Positions 1-10,700 of a DNA stretch of 64,000 bases are shown piece by piece. A program made the translations under genes and the position numbers. Where the stretch lies: positions 66,202,790-66,266,789 of the forward strand of contig OU744729.1 in the NCBI GenBank assembly GCA_916613615.1, given 5' to 3'. Positions within the stretch are counted from its first letter, which is position 1; every line of letters starts with the position of its first letter. The notes under the pieces were generated by a model, which saw nothing but the letters and a program-made list of their open reading frames with translations, had not been told where the DNA came from and ran no database searches. This DNA comes from Steromphala cineraria (lineage: Eukaryota; Mollusca; Gastropoda; Trochida; Trochidae).

Positions 1-91
1 TTTGTGCGCATCTCTACATGCTCGCTACACCTTTACGAACAGTTTTGCCAATTTTTAATCAAAATTTTGAAAGTCATGTTTTTGATGAAAA

Positions 92-337
92 ATGCAAAGC
101 CTATATCTGTATAACCTGAATTCAGATTTTTCAATATACGTCAAAATAAAAGGTCTTAGAAATCAATTTGTGCGCATCTCTACATGCTCGCTACACCTTT
201 ACGAACAGTTTCTGCCCATTTTTAATCAAAATTTTGAAAAATCAGTTTTTGCAAATCTCTACATGCTTGGTACACCTTAAAGAACAGTTTTTGCCCATTT
301 TCAATCAAAATATTGAAAGTCATGTTTTTGATGAAAA
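92..337 (+). repeat. Shortened A/B fusion unit (246 bp instead of 345 bp)
   Basis: The A monomer starting at 92 runs normally to aatcaaaattttgaaa and then jumps near 238 into the B-type sequence aatcagtttttgcaaatc. The next A starts at 338, so this dimer has lost 99 bp: the end of A plus the B-specific module. The break lies in an A-rich stretch common to both partners, consistent with unequal or illegitimate recombination. I saw no second copy in the window. Confidence 0.85.
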
Positions 338-1871
338 ATGCAAAGCCTATATCTGTATAACCTGAATTCAGATTTTTCAATATACGTCAAAATAAAAGGT
401 CTTAGAATTCAATTTGTGCGCATCTCTACATGCTAGCTACACCTTTGCGAACAGTTTCTGCCCATTTTTAATCAAAATTTTGAAAGTCATGTTTTTGGTA
501 GAAAATGCAGGGGATGTCTGTGTAGGGTTCTCTCCCTTGTTCAATTAACACTGGTCATTTTAAGTGAAAATAAAAGGTCTTAAAAATCAGTTTTTGCAAA
601 TCTCTACATGCTTGCTACACCTTAAAGAACAGTTTCTGCCCATTTTCAATCAAAATATTGAAAGTCATGTTTTTGATGAAAAATGCAAAGCCTATATCTG
701 TATAACCTGAATTCAGATTTTTCAATATACGTCAAAATAAAAGGTCTTAGAAATCAATTTGTGCGCATCTCTACATGCTCGCTACACCTTTACAAATTGT
801 TTCTGCCCATTTTTAATCAAAATTTTGAAAGTCATGTTTTTGGTAGAAAATGCAGTGGATGTCTGTGTAGGGTTATCTCCCTTGTTCAATTAACACTGGT
901 CATTTTAAGTGAAAATAAAAGGTCTTAAAAATCAGTTTTTGCAAATCTCTACATGCTTGGTACACCTTAAAGAACAGTTTTTGCCCATTTTCAATCAAAA
1001 TATTGAAAGTCATGTTTTTGATGAAAAATGCAAAGCCTATATCTGTATAACCTGAATTCAGATTTTTCAATATACGTCAAAATAAAAGGTCTTAGAATTC
1101 AATTTGTGCGCATCTCTACATGCTAGCTACACCTTTGCGAACAGTTTCTGCCCATTTTTAATAAAAATTTAGAAAGTCATGTTTTTGGTGAAAAATGCAA
1201 AGCCTATATCTGTATAACCTGAATTCAGATTTTTCAATATACGTCAAAATAAAGGTCTTAGAAATCAATTTGTGCGCATCTCTACATGCTCGCTACACCT
1301 TTACGAACAGTTTCTGCCCATTTTTAAACAAAATTTTGAAAGTCATGTTTTTGGTAGAAAATGCAGGGGATGTCTGTGTAGGGTTCTCTCCCTTGTTCAA
1401 TTAACACTGGTCATTTTAAGTGAAAATAAAAGGTCTTAAAAATCAGTTTTTGCAAATCCCTATATGCTTGGTACACCTTAAAGAACAGTTTCTGCCCATT
1501 TTCAATCAAAATATTGAAAGTCATGTTTTTGATGAAAAATGCAAAGCCTATATCTATATAACCTGAATTCAGATTTTTCAATATACGTCAAAATAAAAGG
1601 TCTTAGAAATCAATTTGTGCGCATCTCTACATGCTCGCTACACCTTTACCAACAGTTTCTGCCCATTTTTAATCAAAATTTTGAAAGTCATGTTTTTGGT
1701 GAAAAATGCAAAGCCTATATCTGTATAACCTGAATTTAGATTTTTCAATATACGTCAAAATAAAAGGTCTTAGAAATCAATTTGTGCGCATCTCTACATG
1801 CTCGCTACACCTTTACGAACAGTTTTGCCCATTTTTAATCAAAATTTTGAAAGTCATGTTTTTGATGAAAA

Positions 1872-3763
1872 ATGCAAAGCCTATATCTGTATAACCTGAA
1901 TTCAGATTTTTCAATATACGTCAAAATAAAAGGTCTTAGAAATCAATTTGTGCGCATCTCTACATGCTCGCTACACCTTTACGAACAGTTTCTGCCCATT
2001 TTTAATCAAAATTTTGAAAGTCATGTTTTTGGTAGAAAATGCAGTGGATGTCTGTGTAGGGTTCTCTCCCTTGTTCAATTAACACTGGTCATTTTAAGTG
2101 AAAATAAAAGGTCTTAAAAATCAGTTTTTGCAAATCTCTACATGCTTGCTACACCTTAAAGAACAGTTTCTGCCCATTTTCAATCAAAATATTGAAAGTC
2201 ATGTTTTTGATGAAAAATGCAAAGCCTATATCTGTATAACCTGAATTCAGATTTTTCAATATACGTCAAAATAAAAGGTCTTAGAAATCAATTTGTGCGC
2301 ATCTCTACATGCTTGCTACACCTTTACAAATTGTTTCTGCCCATTTTTAATCAAAATTTTGAAAGTCATGTTTTTGGTAGAAAATGCAGTGGATGTCTGT
2401 GTAGGGTTCTCTCCCTTGTTCAATTAACACTGGTCATTTTAAGTGAAAATAAAAGGTCTTAAAAATCAGTTTTTGCAAATCTCTACATGCTTGGTACACC
2501 TTAAAGAAAAGTTTTTGCCCATTTTCAATCAAAATATTGAAAGTCATGTTTTTGATGAAAAATGCAAAGCCTATATCTGTATAACCTGAATTCAGATTTT
2601 TCAATATACGTCAAAATAAAAGGTCTTAGAATTCAATTTGTGCGCATCTCTACATGCTAGCTTCACCTTTGCGAACAGTTTCTGCCCATTTTTAATCAAA
2701 ATTTAGAAAGTCATGTTTTTGGTGAAAAATGCAAAGCCTATATCTGTATAACCTGAATTCAGATTTTTCAATATACGTCAAAATAAAAGGTCTTAGAAAT
2801 CAATTTGTGCGCATCTCTACATGCTCGCTACACCTTTACGAACAGTTTCTGCCCATTTTTAATCAAAATTTTGAAAGTCATGTTTTTGGTAGAAAATGCA
2901 GTGGATGTCTGTGTAGGGTTCTCTCCCTTGTTCAATTAACACTTGTCATTTTAAGTGAAAATAAAAGGTCTTAAAAATCAGTTTTTGCAAATCCCTACAT
3001 GCTTGCTACACCTTAAAGAACAGTTTCTGCCCATTTTTAATCAAAATTTTGAAAGTCATGTTTTTGGTAGAAAATGCAGTGGATGTCTGTGTAGGGTTCT
3101 CTCCCTTGTTCAATTAACACTGGTCATTTTAAGTGAAAATAAAAGGTCTTAAAAATCAGTTTTTGCAAATCTCTACATGCTTGCTACACCTTAAAGAACA
3201 GTTTCTGCCCATTTTCAATCAAAATATTGAAAGTCATGTTTTTGATGAAAAATGCAAAGCCTATATCTGTATAACCTGAATTCAGATTTTTCAATATACG
3301 TCAAAATAAAAGGTCTTAGAAATCAATTTGTGCGCATCTCTACATGCTCGCTACACCTTTACAAATTGTTTCTGCCTATTTTTAATCAAAATTTTGAAAG
3401 TCATGTTTTTGGTAGAAAATGCAGTGGATGTCTGTGTAGGGTTCTCTCCCTTGTTCAATTAACACTGGTCATTTTAAGTGAAAATAAAAGGTCTTAAAAA
3501 TCAGTTTTTGCAAATCTCTACATGCTTGGTACACCTTAAAGAACAGTTTTTGCCCATTTTCAATCAAAATATTGAAAGTCATGTTTTTGATGAAAAATGC
3601 AAAGCCTATATCTGTATAACCTGAATTCAGATTTTTCAATATATGTCAAAATAAAAGGTCTTAGAATTCAATTTGTGCGCATCTCTACATGCTCGCTACA
3701 CCTTTACAAACAGTTTCTGCCCATTTTTAATCAAAATTTTGAAAATCATGTTTTTGGTCAAAA
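1872..3763 (+). repeat. Higher-order repeat block, copy 1 (offset 3938 bp)
   Basis: The order and lengths of monomers here are repeated at 5810-7701, exactly 3938 bp away: units start at 1872, 2217, 2729, 2896, 3074, 3252 and 3597, and at 5810, 6155, 6667, 6834, 7012, 7190 and 7535. The two copies share rare features, including a B-B doublet and the acaaattg form. They diverge at the next A (3764 versus 7702). Confidence 0.88.
2896..3251 (+). repeat. B-B doublet with a B-to-A converted 3' end
   Basis: Two B monomers follow one another (2896-3073 and 3074-3251), whereas elsewhere A and B alternate or A is doubled. The first B begins in B form (aaaaatcagtttttgcaaatc, cttgctacacc) but finishes in A form (cccatttttaatcaaaattttgaaag, ggtagaaa). 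That A-like end is what normally precedes a B. The junction therefore looks like a crossover inside the shared 116-bp module. The same structure recurs at 6834-7189 as part of the duplicated block. Confidence 0.88.
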
Positions 3764-3930
3764 ATGCAAAGCCTATATCTGTATAACCTGAATTCAGATT
3801 TTTCAATATACGTCAAAATAAAAGGTCTTAGAAATCAATTTGTGGGCATCTCTACATGCTCGCTACAACTTTTCGGACAGTTTCTGCCCATTTTTAATCA
3901 AAATTTTGAAAGTCATGTTTTTGGTAGAAA
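3764..3930 (+). repeat. Representative type A monomer (167 bp)
   Basis: This copy shows the A structure. About 51 bp are A-specific (from atgcaaagcc to atatacgtc) and are followed by the 116-bp module shared with B (starting aaaataaaagg). Typical A copies carry the 10-bp palindrome CTGAATTCAG with an EcoRI site in the specific part and the 12-bp palindrome TCAAAATTTTGA in the shared part. An A followed by another A usually ends ggtgaaaa, and an A followed by B ends ggtagaaa, so the junction type can be read from the 3' end. The length of 167 bp is close to that of DNA on a chromatosome. Confidence 0.95.
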
Positions 3931-4108
3931 ATGCAGTGGATGTCTGTGTAGGGTTCTCTCCCTTGTTCAATTAACACTGGTCATTTTAAGTGAAAATAAA
4001 AGGTCTTAAAAATCAGTTTTTGCAAATCTCTACATGCTTGGTACACCTTAAAGAACAGTTTCTGCCCATTTTCAATCAAAATATTGAAAGTTAGGTTTTT
4101 GATGAAAA
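3931..4108 (+). repeat. Representative type B monomer (178 bp)
   Basis: The first 62 bp (atgcagtgg to taagtg) are unrelated to the A-specific 51 bp. The remaining 116 bp align to A without gaps. I count about 12 differences between the usual A and B forms, for example cttggtacacc for ctcgctacacc and tcaaaatattga for the perfect palindrome in A. Both types keep the 20-bp block gaacagtttctgcccatttt unchanged. B is almost always preceded by A, so the unit being copied is the 345-bp A-B dimer. Confidence 0.95.
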
Positions 4109-4607
4109 ATGCAAAGCCTATATCTGTATAACCTGAATTCAGGTTTTTCAATATACGTCTAAATAAAAGGTCTTAGAAATCAATTTGTGCGCATCTCTAC
4201 ATGCTCGCTACACCTTTACGAACAGTTCTGCCCATTTTTAATCAAAATTTTGAAAGTCATGTTTTTGGTGAAAAATGCAAAGCCTATATCTGTATAACCT
4301 GATTTCAGATTTTTCAATATGCGTCAAAATAAAAGGTCTTAGAAATCAATTTGTGCGCATCTCTACATGCTCGCTACACCTTTACGAACAGTTTCTGCCC
4401 ATTTTTAATCAAAATTTTGAAAGTCATGTTTTTGGTGAAAAATGCAAAGCCTATATCTGTATAACCTGATTTCAGATTTTTCAATATGCGTCAAAATAAA
4501 ATGTCTTAGAAATCAATTTGTGCGCATCTCTACATGCTCGCTACACCTTTACGAACAGTTCTGCCCATTTTTAATCAAAATTTTGAAAGTCATGTTTTTG
4601 GTGAAAA

Positions 4608-5297
4608 ATGCAAAGCCTATATCTGTATAACCTGATTTCAGATTTTTCAATATGCGTCAAAATAAAAGGTCTTAGAAATCAATTTGTGCGCATCTCTACA
4701 TGCTCGCTACACCTTTACGAACAGTTTCTGCCCATTTTTAATCAAAATTTTGAAAGTCATGTTTTTGGTAGAAAATGCAGTGGATGTCTGTGTAGGGTTC
4801 TCTCCCTTGTTCAATTAACACTGGTCATTTTAAGTGAAAATAGAAGGTCTTAAAAATCAGTTTTTGCAAATTTCTACATGCTTGGTACACCTTAAAGAAC
4901 AGTTTCTGCCCATTTTCAATCAAAACATTGAAAGTTATGTTTTTGATGAAAAATGCAAAGCCTATATCTGTATAACCTGAATTCAGATTTTTCAATATAC
5001 GTCAAAATAAAAGGTCTTAGAAATCAATTTGTGAGCATCTCTACATGCTCGCTACACCTTTACGAACAGTTTCTGCCCATTTTTAATCAAAATTTTGAAA
5101 GTCATGTTTTTGGTAGAAAATGCAGTGGATGTCTGTGTAGGGTTCTCTCCCTTGTTCAATTAACACTGGTCATTTTAAGTGAAAATAAAAGGTCTTAAAA
5201 ATCAGTTTTTGCAAATCTCTATATGCTTGGTACACCTTAAAGAACAGTTTCTGCCCATTTTCAATCAAAATATTGAAAGTCATGTTTTTGATGAAAA
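4608..5297 (+). repeat. 690-bp double dimer, first of four copies
   Basis: This A-B-A-B unit has linked variants: gatttcag and atatgcgtc in the first A, aaaatagaagg and aacattgaaagttatg in the first B, and gtgagcatc in the second A. The same linked set recurs at 7702-8391, 11461-12150 and 12995-13684. The last two are 1534 bp apart and lie in a tandem repeat (10950, 12484). The linkage of several variants across 690 bp marks this as a multi-monomer unit of amplification. Confidence 0.85.
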
Positions 5298-5809
5298 ATG
5301 CAAAGCCTATATCTGTATAACCTGAATTCAGATTTTTCAATATACGTCTAAATAAAAGGTCTTAGAAATCAATTTGTGCGCATCTCTACATGCTCGCTAC
5401 ACCTTTACGAACAGTTTCTGCCCATTTTTAATCAAAATTTTGAAAGTCTTTTTTTTGGTAGAAAATGCAGTGGATGTCTGTGTAGGGTTCTCTCCCTTGT
5501 TCAATTAACACTGGTCATTTTAAGTGAAAATAGAAGGTCTTAAAAATCAGTTTTTGCAAATCTCTACATGCTTGGTACACATTTAAGAACAGTTTCTGCC
5601 CATTTTCAATCAAAATATTGAAAGTCATGTTTTTGATGAAAAATGCAAAGCCTATATCTGTAAAACCTGAATACATATTTTTCAATATACGTCAAAATAA
5701 AAGGTCTTAGAAATCAATTTGTGCACATCTCTACATGCTCGCTACACCTTTACGAACAGTTTATGCCCATTTTTAATCAAAATTTTGAAAGTCATGTTTT
5801 TGGTGAAAA

Positions 5810-7701
5810 ATGCAAAGCCTATATCTGTATAACCTGAATTCCGATTTTTCAATATACGTCAAAATAAAAGGTCTTAGAAATCAATTTGTGCGCATCTCTA
5901 CATGCTCGCTACACCTTTACGAACAGTTTCTGCCCATTTTTAATCAAAATTTTGAAAGTCATGTTTTTGGTAGAAAATGCAGTGGATGTCTGTGTAGGGT
6001 TCTCTCCCTTGTTCAATTAACACTGGTCATTTTAAGTGAAAATAAAAGGTCTTAAAAATCAGTTTTTGCAAATCTCTACATGCTTGCTACACCTTAAAGA
6101 ACAGTTTCTGCCCATTTTCAATCAAAATATTGAAAGTCATGTTTTTGATGAAAAATGCAAAGCCTATATCTGTATAACCTGAATTCAGATTTTTCAATAT
6201 ACGTCAAAATAAAAGGTCTTAGAAATCAATTTGTGCGCATCTCTACATGCTCGCTACACCTTTACAAATTGTTTCTGCCCATTTTTAATCAAAATTTTGA
6301 AAGTCATGTTTTTGGTAGAAAATGCAGTGGATGTCTGTGTAGGGTTCTCTCCCTTGTTCAATTAACACTGGTCATTTTAAGTGAAAATAAAAGGTCTTAA
6401 AAATCAGTTTTTGCAAATCTCTACATGCTTGGTACACCTTAAAGAACAGTTTTTGCCCATTTTCAATCAAAATATTGAAAGTCATTGTTTTGATGAAAAA
6501 TGCAAAGCCTATATCTGTATTACCTGAATTCAGATTTTTCAATATACGTCAAAATAAAAGGTCTTAGAATTCAATTTGTGCGCATCTCTACATGCTAGCT
6601 TCACCTTTGCGAACAGTTTCTGCCCATTTTTAATCAAAATTTAGAAAGTCATGTTTTTGGTGAAAAATGCAAAGCCTATATCTGTATAACCTGAATTCAG
6701 ATTTTTCAATATACGTCAAAATAAAAGGTCTTAGAAATCAATTTGTGCGCATCTCTACATGCTCGCTACACCTTTACGAACAGTTTCTGCCCATTTTTAA
6801 TAAAAAATTTGAAAGTCATGTTTTTGGTAGAAAATGCAGTGGATGTCTGTGTAGGGTTCTCTCCCTTGTTCAATTAACACTGGTCATTTTAAGTGAAAAT
6901 AAAAGGTCTTAAAAATCAGTTTTTGCAAATCCCTACATGCTTGCTACACCTTAAAGAACAGTTTCTGCCCATTTTTAATCAAAATTTTGAAAGTCATGTT
7001 TTTGGTAGAAAATGCAGTGGATGTCTGTGTAGGGTTCTCTCCCTTGTTCAATTAACACTGGTCATTTTAAGTGAAAATAAAAGGTCTTAAAAATCAGTTT
7101 TTGCAAATCTCTACATGCTTGCTACACCTTAAAGAACAGTTTCTGCCCATTTTCAATCAAAATATTGAAAGTCATGTTTTTGATGAAAAATGCAAAGCCT
7201 ATATCTGTATAACCTGAATTCAGATTTTTCAATATACGTCAAAATAAAAGGTCTTAGAAATCAATTTGTGCGCATCTCTACATGCTCGCTACACCTTTAC
7301 AAATTGTTTCTGCCCATTTTTAATCAAAATTTTGAAAGTCATGTTTTTGGTAGAAAATGCAGTGGATGTCTGTGTAGGGTTCTCTCCCTTGTTCAATTAA
7401 CACTGGTCATTTTAAGTGAAAATAAAAGGTCTTAAAAATCAGTTTTTGCAAATCTCTACATGCTTGGTACACCTTAAAGAACAGTTTTTGCCCATTTTCA
7501 ATCAAAATATTGAAAGTCATGTTTTTGATGAAAAATGCAAAGCCTATATCTGTATAACCTGAATTCAGATTTTTCAATATATGTCAAAATAAAAGGTCTT
7601 AGAATTCAATTTGTGCGCATCTCTACATGCTCGCTACACCTTTACAAACAGTTTCTGCCCATTTTTAATCAAAATTTTGAAAATCATGTTTTTGGTCAAA
7701 A
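5810..7701 (+). repeat. Higher-order repeat block, copy 2 (offset 3938 bp)
   Basis: This is the partner of 1872-3763. It has the same unit order, including the B-B doublet at 6834-7189, with scattered private substitutions such as gctcgc here for gcttgc at 2310. The shared rare architecture shows descent from one amplified block rather than independent arrangement of monomers. Confidence 0.88.
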
Positions 7702-10700
7702 ATGCAAAGCCTATATCTGTATAACCTGATTTCAGATTTTTCAATATGCGTCAAAATAAAAGGTCTTAGAAATCAATTTGTGGGCATCTCTACATGCTCG
7801 CTACACCTTTACGAACAGTTTCTGCCCATTTTTAATCAAAATTTTGAAAGTCATGTTTTTGGTAGAAAATGCAGTGGATGTCTGTGTAGGGTTCTCTCCC
7901 TTGTTCAATTAACACTGGTCATTTTAAGTGAAAATAGAAGGTCTTAAAAATCAGTTTTTGCAAATTTCTACATGCTTGGTACACCTTAAAGAACAGTTTC
8001 TGCCCATTTTCAATCAAAACATTGAAAGTTATGTTTTTGATGAAAAATGCAAAGCCTATATCTGTATAACCTGAATTCAGATTTTTCAATATACGTCAAA
8101 ATAAAAGGTCTTAGAAATCAATTTGTGAGCATCTCTACATGCTCGCTACACCTTTACGAACAGTTTCTGCCCATTTTTAATCAAAATTTTGAAAGTCATG
8201 TTTTTGGTAGAAAATGCAGTGGATGTCTGTGTAGGGTTCTCTCCCTTGTTCAATTAACACTGGTCATTTTAAGTGGAAATAAAAGGTCTTAAAAATCAGT
8301 TTTTGCAAATCTCTACATGCTTGGTACACCTTAAAGAACAGTTTCTGCCCATTTTCAATCAAAATATTGAAAGTCATGTTTTTGATGAAAAATGCAAAGC
8401 CTATATCTGTATAACCTGAATTCAGATTTTTCAATATACGTCTAAATAAAAGGTCTTAGAAATCAATTTGTGCGCATCTCTACATGCTCGCTACACCTTT
8501 ACGAACAGTTTCTGCCCATTTTTAATCAAAATTTTGAAAGTCATGTTTTTGGTAGAAAATGCAGTGGATGTCTGTGTAGGGTTATCTCCCTTGTTCAATT
8601 AACACTGGTCATTTTAAGTGAAAATAAAAGGTCTTAAAAATCAGTTTTTGCAAATCTCTACATGCTTGGTACACCTTAAAGAACAGTTTTTTGCCCATTT
8701 TCAATCAAAATATTGAAAGACATGTTTTTGATGAAAAATGCAAAGCCTATATCTGTATAACCTGAATTCAGATTTTTCAATATACGTCAAAATAAAAGGT
8801 CTTAGAATTCAATTTGTGCGCATCTCTACATGCTAGCTACACCTTTGCGAACAGTTTCTGCCCATTTTTAATAAAAATTTAGAAAGTCATGTTTTTGGTG
8901 AAAAATGCAAAGCCTATATCTGTATAACCTGAATTCAGATTTTTCAATATACGTCAAAATAAAGGTCTTAGAAATCAATTTGTGCGCATCTCTACATGCT
9001 CGCTACACCTTTACGAACAGTTTCTGCCCATTTTTAATCAAAATTTTGAAAGTCATGTTTTTGGTAGAAAATGCAGTGGATGTCTGTGTAGGGTTCTCTC
9101 CCTTGTTCAATTAACACTGGTCATTTTAAGTGAAAATAGAAGGTCTTAAAAATCAGTTTTTGCAAATCTCTACATGCTTGGTACACATTTAAGAACAGTT
9201 TCTGCCCATTTTCAATCAAAATATTGAAAGTCATGTTTTTGATGAAAAATACAAAGCCTATATCTGTAAAACCTGAATACATATTTTTCAATATACGTCA
9301 AAATAAAAGGTCTTAGAAATCAATTTGTGCACATCTCTACATGCTCGCTACACCTTTACGAACAGTTTATGCCCATTTTTAATCAAAATTTTGAAAGTCA
9401 TGTTTTTGGTGAAAAATGCAAAGCCTATATCTGTATAACATGAATTTAGATTTTTCAATATACGTCAAAATAAAAGGTCTTAGAAATCAATTTGTGCGCA
9501 TCTCTACATGCTCGCTACACCTTTACGAACAGTTTTGCCCATTTTTAATCAAAATTTTGAAAGTCATGTTTTTGATGAAAAATGCAAAGCCTATATCTGT
9601 ATAACCTGAATTCAGATTTTTCAATATACGTCAAAATAAAAGGTCTTAGAAATCAATTTGTGCGCATCTCTACATGCTCGCTACACCTTTACGAACAGTT
9701 TCTGCCCATTTTTAATCAAAATTTTGAAAGTCATGTTTTTGGTAGAAAATGCAGTGGATGTCTGTGTAGGGTTCTCTCCCTTGTTCAATTAACACTGGTC
9801 ATTTTAAGTGAAAATAAAAGGTCTTAAAAATCAGTTTTTGCAAATCTCTACATGCTTGCTACACCTTAAAGAACAGTTTCTGCCCATTTTCAATCAAAAT
9901 ATTGAAAGTCATGTTTTTGATGAAAAATGCAAAGCCTATATCTGTATAACCTGAATTCAGATTTTTCAATATACGTCAAAATAAAAGGTCTTAGAAATCA
10001 ATTTGTGCGCATCTCTACATGCTCGCTACACCTTTACAAATTGTTTCTGCCCATTTTTAATCAAAATTTTGAAAGTCATGTTTTTGGTAGAAAATGCAGT
10101 GGATGTCTGTGTAGGGTTCTCTCCCTTGTTCAATTAACACTGGTCATTTTAAGTGAAAATAAAAGGTCTTAAAAATCAGTTTTTGCAAATCTCTACATGC
10201 TTGGTACACCTTAAAGAACAGTTTCTGCCCATTTTCAATCAAAATATTGAAAGTTAGGTTTTTGATGAAAAATGCAAAGCCTATATCTGTATAACCTGAA
10301 TTCAGGTTTTTCAATATACGTCTAAATAAAAGGTCTTAGAAATCAATTTGTGCGCATCTCTACATGCTCGCTACACCTTTACGAACAGTTCTGCCCATTT
10401 TTAATCAAAATTTTGAAAGTCATGTTTTTGGTGAAAAATGCAAAGCCAATATCTGTATAACCTGATTTCAGATTTTTCAATATGCGTCAAAATAAAAGGT
10501 CTTAGAAATCAATTTGTGCGCATCTCTACATGCTCGCTACACCTTTACGAACAGTTTCTGCCCATTTTTAATCAAAATTTTGAAAGTCATGTTTTTGGTA
10601 GAAAATGCAGTGGATGTCTGTGTAGGGTTCTCTCCCTTGTTCAATTAACACTGGTCATTTTAAGTGAAAATAAAAGGTCTTAAAAATCAGTTTTTGCAAA

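Noticed and set aside
1872..2117. Recurrent 81-codon plus-strand frame (and 62-, 64-, 66-, 83- and 111-codon relatives) present dozens of times in satellite 1
   Set aside because: It spans an A monomer into B and is repeated only because the DNA is. Differences between copies are mostly amino-acid changing (for example Arg/Ser/His/Gly at one position), one-base indels break it in many units, and there is no promoter or splice context. This is the pattern of neutral satellite, not a protein under selection.
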